Positions 34,103 through 44,005 of a DNA stretch of 64,000 nt are shown here, in pieces. The stretch spans positions 1 to 64,000 of the forward strand of contig LXYP01000056.1 of assembly GCA_001650955.1 (NCBI GenBank). The letters run 5' to 3'. Both the position numbers and the translations under genes were made by a program. Position 1 is the stretch's first letter. Each line of letters starts with the position of its first letter. The notes beneath the pieces were generated by a model, which saw only the letters and a list, made by a program, of their open reading frames with translations, was not told where the DNA came from and did no database searches. This DNA comes from Sphingomonadales bacterium EhC05. Its GTDB lineage: Bacteria > Pseudomonadota > Alphaproteobacteria > Sphingomonadales > Sphingomonadaceae.

Positions 34103-36715
34103 ATGTTAGACATCCAAAAGAGCGCTGCGGCCATGCCCGCGATTGAACCTGCAACCATCCATCGCGAGGACTATCGTCCGCCGGCCTGGTTCGTACCGGG
34201 CGTCGATCTGGACTTTCAACTGGGTCTGGAAAAGACGATCGTGAGTTCGAAGCTCGACGTGCGTCGTTCCAAAAGTGCGAAATTTGAAGAACCACTATTG
34301 CTCAATGGCGACGATATCACGCCAGTTTCGGTGAAAGTGGATGGCGCAGTCCGGACCGACTGGAAGCTGGTCGATGGCGATATGGAGCTGCCCCTGACCG
34401 GCGCTGCCCATCTCGTCGAGATTGAAGTCGAGCTCGATCCATCAACAAATACTCAGCTCATGGGCCTCTATGCCTCCAATGGCATGCTCTGCACCCAGTG
34501 CGAGGCAGAAGGGTTTCGCCGGATCACGTTTCTGCCTGACCGGCCCGATGTGCTCAGCCGCTATCAGGTGCGGATGGAAGGCGACAAGAGCCTGTTCCCG
34601 ATATTGCTGTGCAATGGTGATAAAGTTCAAGAAGGCGAGGGCGATGATGGCCGTCACTGGGTCCAATGGAATGACCCCTGGCCCAAACCAAGCTATCTTT
34701 TTGCCTTGGTTGCGGGTGATCTGGTCGCGAATAAGGATAGCTTTACCACTCGGTCCGGCAAGCCGGTTGAGCTGAACATCTGGGTCCGCGATGGTGATCT
34801 TGACCGGACAGACCACGCGATGCAGGCGCTGAAAGATTCGATGCTCTGGGATGAACAAGTCTACGGGCGCGAATATGATCTCGGCCTGTTCAACATTGTC
34901 GCGGTCAGCGATTTCAATATGGGCGCAATGGAGAATAAGGGACTGAATGTCTTTAACTCGCGCTACATATTGGCCGATCCGGAAGTGGCGACCGATGCTG
35001 ATTTTGACGGGATTGAAGGCGTCGTCGCCCACGAATATTTCCACAATTGGTCCGGCAATCGGGTGACCTGCCGCGACTGGTTTCAGCTCAGTCTGAAAGA
35101 AGGTTTTACCGTCTATCGTGATCAGAGCTTTTCTGCCGATATGGGTTCCGCTGCGCTCAAGCGGATTGAGGATGTACGGATATTGCGCGCGGCGCAGTTC
35201 CCCGAAGATAGCGGGCCTCTGGCCCATCCGATCCGGCCGGAAAGCTATCAGGAAATCTCCAACTTCTATACCGCCACCGTTTATAACAAGGGCGCCGAAG
35301 TCATCCGGATGATGGCAACGATGTTGGGCGCAGAACAGTTCCGCCAGGGCACCGACCTATATTTTGATCGTCATGATGGCGAAGCGGCCACCTGTGAGAA
35401 TTTTGTCGCGGCGATGGAAGAAGGCGGAAATATTGATTTCAGCCAGTTTCGCCGCTGGTATAGCACGCCGGGCACACCGAGAGTGTCGGCGAAGCTTCAT
35501 CACGATCCACAAACCGGGATCGCGACTCTGGACGTCAAACAGATGCTGACGACCGGTGGAGGAAAGCCTGCGCCTTCGGAGATGGTGATCCCGCTCAGGA
35601 CCGCTTTGCTTGATCCCGAAACCGGCGCGCATGATGGCGAGCATTTGCTGATATTGGATCGCGCCGAGCAAAGTTTCACGTTCGAAGGCCAGAAAGATCA
35701 CCCGATCCTCTCGATCAACCGCAATTTTTCCGCGCCGATTGTTATGGAAAATGATCGAACCTCTGAAGAACTGGCGTTTCTATCTGCCCATGACGATGAT
35801 CCGTTCGCCCGTTTTGAAGCGATGCAGCAGCTGATGACCGGCTATCTCACCGCGCAGGTTTCCGGAACGCCGGGGGATCGCGATATTATTTTGCACGCCG
35901 TTGGCGCGGTGCTGGCGGACGAAGATATGGATCGTGCTTTCAAGGCGGAATTGGTGCTGCTGCCAAGCGAAGCCTTTCTTGGTGACCAAATGGCGGAAGT
36001 CGATCCACAGGCGATCTATGACGCCCGCGAGCGGCTGCGCGGCAAAATCGCCGTCCAGTTTGAGCGCAAGTTCCGGCGCCTCTATAATCAATGCGTTCCT
36101 GAAATTTTCTCGCTTTCGGCGGATGCTCGGGCCGACCGGCGGTTGCGCAATGTCACCTTGGGATATCTTGCAGCCTCGCATGTCGAGGATGCCGCCGAGC
36201 TTGCTTATGAACAATATCGCAATGCCGACAATATGACCGCGATGCAGGGCGCGCTTGCTGTTCTCACCAACATGGATTGCCCCGAACGCAAAATCGCATT
36301 TGAAGATTTCTACAAGCGTTTCAAAGACAATGCGCTGGTCGTCGACAAATGGTTCACCATGCAGGCGGTGTCGCAGCGCAGCGATGCACTGAAACGCATT
36401 GAAGCTTTGTCGCGTCATCCTGATTTCACGCTGGCCAATCCCAATCGGGTACGGGCGCTTTATGGCGCATTTACCGGCAATCAGGTGCGGTTCCATGATG
36501 TTTCCGGCAAGGGCTATGGCCTGATCGCCGATATGGTTATCGAGCTGGACAAGCAAAACCCCCAGACTGCGGCGCGGTTCATTCCCCCGCTGGGACGCTG
36601 GCGGCGCTATGAGCGGGAACGTTCGGAATTGATGCGCCTGGCGTTGGAGAAGATTGCGGCGCAGCCGGATCTTTCCAAAGATGTGTCGGAACAGGTCCAC
36701 AAAAGCCTTGCTTGA
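34103..36715 (+). CDS. pepN: Aminopeptidase N (M1 family)
   Basis: The 870-residue zinc metallopeptidase removes N-terminal residues. It shows the PepN-type N-terminus EDYRPPAWFVPGVDLDFQL, the exopeptidase motif GAMENK (about residues 273-278), the zinc site HEYFHNW with a Glu 18 residues later (about 310-333), and a long C-terminal helical domain, all at E. coli PepN length. Several starts are possible (TTG 34067, ATG 34082, ATG 34091, ATG 34103); the last gives the usual N-terminus. Its end overlaps the next gene. Confidence 0.95.
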   Translation: MLDIQKSAAAMPAIEPATIHREDYRPPAWFVPGVDLDFQLGLEKTIVSSKLDVRRSKSAKFEEPLLLNGDDITPVSVKVDGAVRTDWKLVDGDMELPLTGAAHLVEIEVELDPSTNTQLMGLYASNGMLCTQCEAEGFRRITFLPDRPDVLSRYQVRMEGDKSLFPILLCNGDKVQEGEGDDGRHWVQWNDPWPKPSYLFALVAGDLVANKDSFTTRSGKPVELNIWVRDGDLDRTDHAMQALKDSMLWDEQVYGREYDLGLFNIVAVSDFNMGAMENKGLNVFNSRYILADPEVATDADFDGIEGVVAHEYFHNWSGNRVTCRDWFQLSLKEGFTVYRDQSFSADMGSAALKRIEDVRILRAAQFPEDSGPLAHPIRPESYQEISNFYTATVYNKGAEVIRMMATMLGAEQFRQGTDLYFDRHDGEAATCENFVAAMEEGGNIDFSQFRRWYSTPGTPRVSAKLHHDPQTGIATLDVKQMLTTGGGKPAPSEMVIPLRTALLDPETGAHDGEHLLILDRAEQSFTFEGQKDHPILSINRNFSAPIVMENDRTSEELAFLSAHDDDPFARFEAMQQLMTGYLTAQVSGTPGDRDIILHAVGAVLADEDMDRAFKAELVLLPSEAFLGDQMAEVDPQAIYDARERLRGKIAVQFERKFRRLYNQCVPEIFSLSADARADRRLRNVTLGYLAASHVEDAAELAYEQYRNADNMTAMQGALAVLTNMDCPERKIAFEDFYKRFKDNALVVDKWFTMQAVSQRSDALKRIEALSRHPDFTLANPNRVRALYGAFTGNQVRFHDVSGKGYGLIADMVIELDKQNPQTAARFIPPLGRWRRYERERSELMRLALEKIAAQPDLSKDVSEQVHKSLA

Positions 36716-37478
36716 TATTGCTCGGTCTGCGCTGCTGGATGGCACGGCACACGGGTTTCTGGGCCGGGCCGGAGGGATTTCGAGAGGCATATATGCGGGC
36801 CTGAACATTGGACTTGGCAGTGATGATGACCGAGATGTCATCATCGAGAACCGCCGCCGTGCCGCGGAAGGTGTTTTGCCCGGCAGTGAACTGGTGACGG
36901 TCCATCAGGTACACAGCCCCGATGTGGTAATTGTCACGCAATCCATAGCGGTTGATGCGCGTCCGCATGCCGATGCGATGGTCACCGACCAACCGGGCCT
37001 ATTGCTCGGCATATTAACCGCCGATTGTGTGCCTGTGCTCTTTTTTGATTCTGAAGCAGAGGTCATCGGCGCGGCCCATGCCGGGTGGAAGGGCGCAATT
37101 GGTGGGGTCACCGACAGCACGATTGCTGCAATGGAGGGTCTGGGCGCGTCGCGGGAGAATATCGCCTGCGCCATCGGCCCCTGCATTGCGCAGATGAGCT
37201 ATGAAGTTGATCAAGGCTTCTACGAGATTTTTCTGCGCGAGAAGCCAGACAATGCGCGGTTCTTTGAAGCCGGCCAGCCGGGTCATTATCAATTTGATAT
37301 TGAAGCCTATGTGGCTGAGCGACTTGCTTCAGCGGATATCACAAAAATCGAGAAGCTCGGCCTTGATACCTATGCGAATGAGGATCGCTACTTCAGCTAT
37401 CGGCGCAGTTGCCATCGGGAGGAGCCCGGCTATGGTCGGCAGATATCGTTGATCGGGCTCAGGGGAAATGAAACGTGA
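36708..37478 (+). CDS. pgeF: Peptidoglycan editing factor / multicopper polyphenol oxidase-like (YfiH)
   Basis: The protein (about 256 residues from TTG) has the Cu-oxidase-4/YfiH fold: HGFLGRAGGISRGIYAGLNIGLGSDD (about 14-39), VHQVHSP, AHADAMVTDQPGLLLGILTADCVPVLF, AAHAGWKGAIGGV (zinc/catalytic His), and the final RRSCHREEPGYGRQISLIG. PgeF limits mis-incorporation of L-Ser in peptidoglycan; other members have laccase or adenosine-handling activity. TTG at 36708 overlaps the pepN stop by 8 bases; ATG 36681 is the alternative. Confidence 0.9.
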   Translation: MLDIARSALLDGTAHGFLGRAGGISRGIYAGLNIGLGSDDDRDVIIENRRRAAEGVLPGSELVTVHQVHSPDVVIVTQSIAVDARPHADAMVTDQPGLLLGILTADCVPVLFFDSEAEVIGAAHAGWKGAIGGVTDSTIAAMEGLGASRENIACAIGPCIAQMSYEVDQGFYEIFLREKPDNARFFEAGQPGHYQFDIEAYVAERLASADITKIEKLGLDTYANEDRYFSYRRSCHREEPGYGRQISLIGLRGNET

Positions 37479-38881
37479 AAGCAGAACGCATAGGCCTGTT
37501 AGGGGGACTCGTCGTTTTCGTCCTCATGTTGCTGATGCCGGCGCCGGAGTCGATGAGCGCGGAAGCCTGGAAAGTTGCGGCGCTGACGATCTTGATGGCG
37601 AGCTGGTGGATGACACAGGCGGTGCCGCTTACCGCGACGGCCTTGCTGCCATTTCTGGCGCTGCCGATGTTCGACGTGATGACCGCCCGGGAAACGGCGA
37701 GCCAATATTATTCGCCGATATTATTTCTGATCCTCGGCGGTGCATTTCTGGCGTTGGCGATTGAACGGGTCGGCCTGCACAAGCGCCTGGCGCTGGCGAT
37801 CCTCGGCTTTGCGGGCAAAAGCGCCTGGGGCATATTATTCGCTTTCATGATCGCCACGGCGATTCTCAGCATGCTGATCTCCAACACCTCGTCGACCTTG
37901 ATCATGGTGCCGATTGCGCTCGCGGTTCTGGTTGCGGGCGGGATCAAAGACGGTGAGACCGAGGGTTTTGCCGGCGCGCTGGTGATGGGCGTGGCCTTTG
38001 CCGCCTCCATCGGTGGCGTCGGCACATTGGTCGGCAGTCCGACCAACGCCATTGCCGCCGGCCTGATGAACAAAACCCTGGGTATGGAAATAGATTTTCT
38101 GACATGGCTGAAATTCGGCATGCCAGTGGTCATCGTCGGCATTCCGGTCTTGGCAGCTATTTTGATCGTCGTGCAGAAAGTCGGGCGGCACAGTTTCGAC
38201 GGCTCCAAAGTGAGGGCTGCAATTGGCTCTCCCGGTCCTTGGTCCATGCCGGAAAAACGGCTGGTACCAGTGGTTATATTGGTCGTGCTCGGCTGGTTAT
38301 TTCTGCCACAGCTCAAATCCGTCCTGCCGGACGGTGCATTGCATGACGGGAGCATCGCAATTTTTGGCGGCCTGCTCTTGTTCATGTTGCCGGATGGCAC
38401 TGGCAGAAAATTGCTCAATTGGAAGGAAGCAGATCGTGCGCCCTGGGGCGTGATCATGATGTTCGGCGGTGGCCTTGCGCTAGCCGCAGGAATCATCGAT
38501 TCCGGATTGGCCGATTGGCTGGGCGGCGCATTGGAGCCATTGCGCACGGTTCCGGTGATTATCATTGCTGTCGCCTTGGTCGCATTGGTGATCCTGGTGA
38601 CCGAATTTGCTTCCAATGTGGCAACTGCCAGCGGCGTTATGCCGGTTGTCGCCAGCCTGATCCTGGCGACCGGAGTCGATCCGGTGCTGCTCGCCATGCC
38701 TGCAGCGATTGCCGCAAGCTGGGGCTTCATGTTGCCATCGGGAACCGGACCCAATGCGATTGCCTGGTCAACCGGTCATATCCAGCTGCCAAAGATGCTC
38801 AAATCTGGCTTCTTCCTCGATATTGCCGGCATACCGATCATCATCGGCTGCGTCTGGATGGTTGCAGTTGTAACCAGTTAG
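37475..38881 (+). CDS. SLC13/DASS family anion permease
   Basis: The 468-residue transporter has the DASS signatures MLISNTSSTLIMVPIALAV (about residues 130-148), VGSPTNAIAAG and LVTEFASNVATASGVMPVVASL, with about twelve hydrophobic segments. It is likely sodium-coupled uptake of sulfate or dicarboxylates; the substrate is unknown. The start is GTG, overlapping the previous stop (GTGA), with AGGGG nine bases upstream. It is the second SLC13-type transporter in the window. Confidence 0.88.
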   Translation: MKAERIGLLGGLVVFVLMLLMPAPESMSAEAWKVAALTILMASWWMTQAVPLTATALLPFLALPMFDVMTARETASQYYSPILFLILGGAFLALAIERVGLHKRLALAILGFAGKSAWGILFAFMIATAILSMLISNTSSTLIMVPIALAVLVAGGIKDGETEGFAGALVMGVAFAASIGGVGTLVGSPTNAIAAGLMNKTLGMEIDFLTWLKFGMPVVIVGIPVLAAILIVVQKVGRHSFDGSKVRAAIGSPGPWSMPEKRLVPVVILVVLGWLFLPQLKSVLPDGALHDGSIAIFGGLLLFMLPDGTGRKLLNWKEADRAPWGVIMMFGGGLALAAGIIDSGLADWLGGALEPLRTVPVIIIAVALVALVILVTEFASNVATASGVMPVVASLILATGVDPVLLAMPAAIAASWGFMLPSGTGPNAIAWSTGHIQLPKMLKSGFFLDIAGIPIIIGCVWMVAVVTS

Positions 38882-38929
38882 GATTTGGGGCATAGGACTG
38901 GCAAGTCAGATTGCTTGGGAGCGAAACAT

Positions 38930-40252
38930 ATGTCCGACAATAATAACGATATTCCAGGGGTACCGGTAACACGCCGTTTGCCAAAGACACCGATCAAGGA
39001 AATTGGCGGCCGCAAGTTGAAGCCTGCGACTTTGATGATGGGTCACGGCTATGATCCGAAATTGTCCGAAGGGTCCCTGAAGGCGCCAATTTTTCTTACC
39101 TCGACCTTCGCCTTTGAGAGCGCAGCGGCGGGTAAACATTTCTTTGAAGGCATTACCGGAAAGCGTCCCGGCGGGACCGATGGTCTGGTCTATTCGCGCT
39201 TCAATGGCCCCAATCAGGAAATTCTGGAAGATCGCCTCAGCATCTGGGACGAAGCGGAGGATGCCTTGTCCTTTTCCAGCGGCATGACCGCCATTTCGGT
39301 TTTGATGCTGACCTATTGTTCTGCGGGTGACGTGATCGTCCATAGTGGTCCGCTTTATGCGGCAAGCGAAGGATTTGTCGCAAAGGTGCTCAGCAAATTT
39401 GGCGTGACCTATCTGGATTTCCCCGCCGGTGCGACGCGTGAAGAGCTGGACACTCTTTTGGATAAAGCCAAGGCAATGGCAGCGAAACAGGGTGGTAAGG
39501 TCGCGATGATCTATCTCGAGAGCCCTGCCAACCCGACCAATGCATTGGTCGATATCGAAGCGGTCTGCGATGCGCGAAATGCCGTGCTTGGTGAAGATGG
39601 GCCACCCATTGCAATCGACAATACTTTTCTTGGACCATTGTGGCAGCGGCCCCTGAACAATGGTGCGGATATCGTTGTATATAGCCTGACCAAATATGTT
39701 GGTGGTCATAGCGATCTGGTTGCTGGTTCACTTGCCGGTGCGAAGAAATGGATGGACCCGGTGAGGGCGCTTCGCAACACGATGGGCGGGATTTGCGACC
39801 CGAACACCGCGTGGATGTTGATGCGCTCGCTCGAAACCGTTGAACTTCGCATGGAGCGGGCGGGTCAGAATGCCGCAAAAGTCTGTGAATTTCTGGCGCA
39901 ACATCCCAAAGTCGAAGGTCTGGGATATCTCGGCATGATTTCCGACACGCGCCAGCAGGATATTTTTGACCGTCATTGTTCGGGTGCTGGTTCCACTTTC
40001 TCGGTCTTCATCAAGGGTGGTGAAGCGGAAAGCTTCCGTTTTCTCGACAGCTTGCGGATTGCCAAGCTTGCGGTGAGCCTTGGGGGAACCGAAACACTTG
40101 TCAGTCTTCCTGCGGCGATGACACATTTGTCCGTGCCCGATGAGCGTAAAGCCCAGCTTGGCATAACCGACAATCTGGTACGCATTTCTGTCGGCGTCGA
40201 GGATCCGGACGATCTGATTGCTGATTTTGATCAGGCTCTCGCAGCGGTTTGA
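38930..40252 (+). CDS. Cys/Met metabolism PLP enzyme (cystathionine gamma-synthase family)
   Basis: The 440-residue fold-type I enzyme has an N-terminal ~40-residue extension, then VYSRFNGPNQEILEDRLSIWDEAEDALSFSSGMTAI, YLESPANPTNALVDIEAV, IAIDNTFLGPLWQRPLNNGADIVVYSLTKYVGGHSDLVAG (catalytic Lys in SLTKY) and the late SLGGTETLVSLPAAMTH. It may act as a gamma-synthase or a gamma-lyase in trans-sulfuration; the sequence alone does not decide. ATG 38930 was chosen for GGGA nine bases upstream. Confidence 0.9.
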   Translation: MSDNNNDIPGVPVTRRLPKTPIKEIGGRKLKPATLMMGHGYDPKLSEGSLKAPIFLTSTFAFESAAAGKHFFEGITGKRPGGTDGLVYSRFNGPNQEILEDRLSIWDEAEDALSFSSGMTAISVLMLTYCSAGDVIVHSGPLYAASEGFVAKVLSKFGVTYLDFPAGATREELDTLLDKAKAMAAKQGGKVAMIYLESPANPTNALVDIEAVCDARNAVLGEDGPPIAIDNTFLGPLWQRPLNNGADIVVYSLTKYVGGHSDLVAGSLAGAKKWMDPVRALRNTMGGICDPNTAWMLMRSLETVELRMERAGQNAAKVCEFLAQHPKVEGLGYLGMISDTRQQDIFDRHCSGAGSTFSVFIKGGEAESFRFLDSLRIAKLAVSLGGTETLVSLPAAMTHLSVPDERKAQLGITDNLVRISVGVEDPDDLIADFDQALAAV

Positions 40253-40285
40253 ATTTTGGCTTCCTCTCTCGCGACGGGAGAGGAG

Positions 40286-40957
40286 CTAACTCCAATCGAC
40301 AATCTCCCAGCCGCGTTTTTGCGCCAACGCGCGCATCTTCGGGCTGGGTGTCGTGGCGATGGCTTCATCGGCAAATTCCATCATCGGCGCATCGCTGACA
40401 TGGTCGGAATAGGCGCGGATGTTGAGCCGGTCTCGCGCCAGGCCTTGTTCTTTCAAAAGGGTTTTGATTCGATCCAGCTTTGCCGTGTCATAGCAATTTT
40501 CCCCAATGATCTTCGGGAGAACGCGGCCCTGCGGATCGACGGTGAGCTGTGTAGCAAGCACATCATCAAAGCCTAGCCGCTGGGCGATCGCCCGAACATA
40601 GAGTTCGTAGGACGCGGTCGCCAAGATCAGGCGCCGGCCGTCTTTGCGATCCAATTCTATCTGATCAATCGCCCGCCGATAAGAATTTGTGCGCATCACC
40701 CGATCGGCAAATTTCTCGATATGCGGTTGTAGATCGTGCACCGATGGCTTGCTGCCGAGCAACAGCCGCTGGTTGAAGGTTTTCAAACCTTTGCGGCCGA
40801 TGAGTTTCAATCCATAAGCCAGAAATCCCAATGGCAATAATGGCAGCATGATCAGCCGCCATGGCGCCCGGGCAAAAACCATGTGAAGCAGAAACGGCGT
40901 ATAGGTTCCGCTGCGTGTGATGGTTCGGTCCATGTCGTAAACTGCGATTTTTTGCAT
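40286..40957 (-). CDS. HAD-IB family phosphatase
   Basis: The 223-residue HAD hydrolase starts with the nucleophile motif VYDMDRTITR (Asp near residue 6), where Arg replaces the usual Gly. It continues with a helical cap, LILATASYELYV (motif II Thr/Ser), and YSDHVSDAPMM (motif IV). It resembles PSP/SerB-like HAD-IB members of Gram-negatives, but the substrate is unknown. AGGGCC lies just upstream of the ATG. Confidence 0.88.
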   Translation of the reverse strand: MQKIAVYDMDRTITRSGTYTPFLLHMVFARAPWRLIMLPLLPLGFLAYGLKLIGRKGLKTFNQRLLLGSKPSVHDLQPHIEKFADRVMRTNSYRRAIDQIELDRKDGRRLILATASYELYVRAIAQRLGFDDVLATQLTVDPQGRVLPKIIGENCYDTAKLDRIKTLLKEQGLARDRLNIRAYSDHVSDAPMMEFADEAIATTPSPKMRALAQKRGWEIVDWS

Positions 40958-41072
40958 AAGGCCCTGATCTGGAGTGAAGAGGCCTCCTTACAGCGTCTCG
41001 CGCAAACGGCCAAATATTTGAACCGTTTAATGGCTTGAGCTTTGCAGGTTTTTCCGTCACTTATTGCAGTTG

Positions 41073-42185
41073 ATGACAATTGCAGCTGATTTTTCCGAAG
41101 AAACGAGCGAGGACGGCGCGATAACGCTGCGCTTTAGCGGCGATTTGTCGATTGCCGCTATCGGTGACCTCCCGGAGCGCCTGCGTGATTCTTGCGGCGA
41201 GGCGCAATGGCTTGATCTGAGCGAGGTCGGCTATATGGACACGGTCGGAGCCTGGCTGATCTATCGTACGGCATCAAATTGGAATGCGGAAATTCAAGGT
41301 GGCGATGATGAAGCCAATCGGTTGATTCACGCGATTGGTAATGTTGCGCCGGCGTCTGACGTTCGGCCCGACCCGCCCAATCCGATCATCCGTATTCTCA
41401 CAGATGTCGGTGAAGCGACGACCATTGCCTTTACGACATTGACGGGATTGGTTGGGTTTTTTGGCGCGATCATGCTCGCCGCTTTCCGACTCATGCTCCA
41501 TCCCGGTCGGATCAGATGGAATGCGGTCATTCAGCGATTCGACGTCGTCGGCGTTCGCGCACTCGGGATTATCGGGTTGATGAGCTTTCTGATCGGACTG
41601 GTGATCGCGCAGCAAGGCGCCGTGCAGCTGCGTCAATTTGGCGCCGAAGTTTTTACCGTCAATTTGGTCGGCCGGCTGACGATGCGCGAGCTTGGCGTGC
41701 TGATGACCGCGATCATGGTCGCAGGACGCTCCGGATCTGCTTTTGCGGCGCAAATTGGGACGATGAAGCTGACCGAGGAAATTGACGCGATGCGCACTAT
41801 CGGTGTCTCGCCGGTCGAAGCCTTAGTGCTTCCGCGCTTTATCGCCGCCGTGCTGATGATGCCATTATTGGGTTTCTTTGCGTCAGTGGTCGCGATTATC
41901 GGCGGTGGTCTGCTGAGCTGGGTGGAACTTGATATTCCGCCGGCCACCTTCTTTTCAAGGATCCGCGAAGTTGTCCCGTTGACTGACGTCTATGTCGGTC
42001 TGGTCAAGGCCCCGGTATTTGGCGCTATTATCGCCGTGACCGGCTGCTATCAAGGCATGCAGGTCAAGGGCAATGCCGAAGATGTTGGCAAGCGCACCAC
42101 GGCTGCCGTGGTTCAGGCGATTTTTCTCGTGATCGTGCTGGATGCGTTTTTTGCGGTATTCTTTACCTGGATTGGATGGAATTGA
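41073..42185 (+). CDS. mlaE: MlaE-type ABC permease with fused N-terminal STAS domain
   Basis: The 370-residue protein has an N-terminal STAS/MlaB-like domain (about residues 5-90; LRFSGDLSIAAIGDLPERL ... LSEVGYMDTVGAWLIYR) fused to a MlaE permease (about 115-365; GEATTIAFTTLTGLVGFFGAI, MRELGVLMTAIMVAGRSGSAFAAQIGTMKLTEEIDAM, CYQGMQVKGNAEDVG). It is the inner-membrane channel of a phospholipid transport ABC system that maintains outer-membrane asymmetry. In E. coli MlaB and MlaE are separate proteins. Start ATG 41073, with TTG 41064 as alternative. Confidence 0.92.
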   Translation: MTIAADFSEETSEDGAITLRFSGDLSIAAIGDLPERLRDSCGEAQWLDLSEVGYMDTVGAWLIYRTASNWNAEIQGGDDEANRLIHAIGNVAPASDVRPDPPNPIIRILTDVGEATTIAFTTLTGLVGFFGAIMLAAFRLMLHPGRIRWNAVIQRFDVVGVRALGIIGLMSFLIGLVIAQQGAVQLRQFGAEVFTVNLVGRLTMRELGVLMTAIMVAGRSGSAFAAQIGTMKLTEEIDAMRTIGVSPVEALVLPRFIAAVLMMPLLGFFASVVAIIGGGLLSWVELDIPPATFFSRIREVVPLTDVYVGLVKAPVFGAIIAVTGCYQGMQVKGNAEDVGKRTTAAVVQAIFLVIVLDAFFAVFFTWIGWN

Positions 42186-42997
42186 TGATCGGCGAAGACC
42201 CTATTCAATTTGATCGTCACTATGAAGGTCCGATCATCTGCGTCAAAGGCCTGCGCAACAGCTTTGGCACGCAAGTCGTGCATGAAGGACTGGATCTGGA
42301 GGTTCGGCGCGGAGAGATTATTGGTGTTGTCGGCGGATCGGGGACCGGCAAATCGGTCTTGATGCGATCGATCATTGGCCTGCAAACACCCGACGAAGGC
42401 GATGTCAAAGTATTTGGCCAGTCGCTCTTGGGCCGGTCTGACGCGCAGACGATTGAAGTGCGCAAGCGCTGGGGTGTTTTGTTTCAGGGCGGAGCATTGT
42501 TTTCCACCTTGACTGTGGCTGAAAATGTCATGGTGCCGATCCGCGAATTCTATCCAAATATGGACCGTGATTTCCGTCGAGAAGTGGCCAAATATAAGGT
42601 GTGCCTATCCGGTCTGCCGCCGGACGCGGCACCCAAATATCCTTCGGAATTATCCGGCGGGATGCGCAAGCGCGCCGGTATTGCCCGGGCACTCGCTCTC
42701 GATCCGGACCTGTTGTTTCTCGATGAACCAACCGCAGGCCTCGACCCTATTGGTGCGGCGGGCTTCGATAATCTGACGCGCGAATTGCAGCAGACATTGG
42801 GGCTGACGGTCTTTCTGATCACGCATGATCTCGACACTTTACACGCGATTTGCGACCGGGTGGCGGTTCTCGCGGACCGTCAGGTTATCGCTGTGGGCAC
42901 GATTGAAGAGCTGCTGGCGCTTGATCATCCTTGGATTCAACAATATTTCAACGGCCCACGCGGGCGAATGGCATCATCAGGGAAACAATTGGCATGA
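42185..42997 (+). CDS. mlaF: MlaF-type ABC transporter ATP-binding protein
   Basis: The 270-residue ATPase has Walker A GGSGTGKSVL (about residues 49-58), an ABC signature LSGGMRKRAGIARAL, Walker B DLLFLDEPTAGLDP and an H-loop ITHDLDTL. It energises the Mla transporter. Its ATG overlaps the permease stop (TGATG), with GGATGGA upstream. An ATG three codons earlier is possible. Confidence 0.93.
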   Translation: MIGEDPIQFDRHYEGPIICVKGLRNSFGTQVVHEGLDLEVRRGEIIGVVGGSGTGKSVLMRSIIGLQTPDEGDVKVFGQSLLGRSDAQTIEVRKRWGVLFQGGALFSTLTVAENVMVPIREFYPNMDRDFRREVAKYKVCLSGLPPDAAPKYPSELSGGMRKRAGIARALALDPDLLFLDEPTAGLDPIGAAGFDNLTRELQQTLGLTVFLITHDLDTLHAICDRVAVLADRQVIAVGTIEELLALDHPWIQQYFNGPRGRMASSGKQLA

Positions 42998-43047
42998 ACA
43001 GAGATGTCTTGCAGGTGACGGCGCTGCTCGTCATAAAGGCGGAATAG
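42994..43047 (+). CDS. 17-codon leader-like ORF between mlaF and mlaD
   Basis: The ATG overlaps the mlaF stop (ATGA) and the frame ends in TAG that directly abuts the mlaD ATG. It exactly fills the 50-base gap and encodes MNRDVLQVTALLVIKAE. This suggests a coupling peptide carrying ribosomes from mlaF to mlaD, but it is not proven to be translated. Confidence 0.3.
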   Translation: MNRDVLQVTALLVIKAE

Positions 43048-43995
43048 ATGGAAACACGGTCCAATCATATTTTAGTCGGAGTTGTCACTTTGGTGCTGGT
43101 TGCACTGGTGGCCGCATTTCTGGTCTGGATTGTCCGGTTCGGCGATGGTGCAACCAAAGAATATGACATTTTCTTCGCGCAGTCCGTTGGTGGATTGGCC
43201 GCTGGCACGGGCGTGACTTTTGCCGGCGTGCCGTCGGGACAGGTCCTCAATGTCCAGCTTTGGAAGAAAGACCCCAATTTTGTGCGCGTGCGAATCGCGG
43301 TTACCGAAGATACGCCGATCCTCGAGGGGACAACAGCCACAATTCAGAGCGTGAGCTTCACCGCACCACCGAATATTCAGCTGGATGGCGCGAAAAAAGA
43401 CGCGCCGGCGATCACCGAACTGGGTCCGGAGGGTGTGCCGGTAATCCCGACCAAGCCCGGGGCATTGGGCGAGCTGCTGAACAGCGCGCCGCTGGTGGTG
43501 GAGCGTCTGGCAACATTGACGGACCGGTTGACATTGCTGCTCTCCGATAAGAATCAGGAATCGATAGAAGGCATTTTGGCCAATACGAACCGGCTGACCG
43601 GAAGTCTCGCCGATCAAGCGCCGGGTCTTACGGCGCTGATGGAAGATTCGCGTATCGCGATCAAGACCGCCGGAGAAACGGCGGAGAAACTCTCGACGCT
43701 GGCCGATAATGCCAATGGATTTCTCACCACGAGCGGCAAGCCGCTTGCCACAAATCTCGCGAATACCTTGGCCTCTGCCGACAAAAGCCTGAAAGCACTG
43801 GAAAGCGTGTTGCAAAGTGCGCAGCCAGGGGCCGAGCGCTTTTCCGACAAGACATTGCCGGAAGTGGATCAACTGGTCGCAGATATGCAGGCGCTCACCA
43901 AGTCATTGACTTCAGTGACTGATCGCCTCGATCAGGGTGGCGCATCATCCTTGCTTTCGGCTCCGGCACTGCCGGACTATGAGCCAGGCCAATGA
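43048..43995 (+). CDS. mlaD: MlaD family lipid-binding protein
   Basis: The 315-residue protein has an N-terminal membrane anchor (about residues 8-31), an MCE domain (about 38-118; YDIFFAQSVGGLAAGTGVTFAGVPSGQVLNVQLW), and a long alpha-helical, Ser/Ala/Leu-rich C-terminal region. It carries phospholipid in the periplasm and forms the hexameric ring of the Mla transporter. GGCGGA lies upstream of the ATG. Confidence 0.92.
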   Translation: METRSNHILVGVVTLVLVALVAAFLVWIVRFGDGATKEYDIFFAQSVGGLAAGTGVTFAGVPSGQVLNVQLWKKDPNFVRVRIAVTEDTPILEGTTATIQSVSFTAPPNIQLDGAKKDAPAITELGPEGVPVIPTKPGALGELLNSAPLVVERLATLTDRLTLLLSDKNQESIEGILANTNRLTGSLADQAPGLTALMEDSRIAIKTAGETAEKLSTLADNANGFLTTSGKPLATNLANTLASADKSLKALESVLQSAQPGAERFSDKTLPEVDQLVADMQALTKSLTSVTDRLDQGGASSLLSAPALPDYEPGQ

Positions 43996-44005
43996 AGGGG
44001 CAGAT

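Noticed and set aside
35780-36844. A 354-codon minus-strand frame opposite pepN and pgeF
   Set aside because: It spans two well-supported genes on the other strand and has no recognisable motif.
37708-38754. A 348-codon minus-strand frame opposite the SLC13 permease
   Set aside because: It is a low-complexity, Pro/Thr/Ala/Ile-rich antisense product of a membrane-protein gene.
40259-40286. CCTCTC...GAGAGG inverted repeat as a bidirectional terminator between the converging PLP-enzyme and HAD genes
   Set aside because: The 6-base stem has a 9-base loop and no U-run on either strand, too weak to call.
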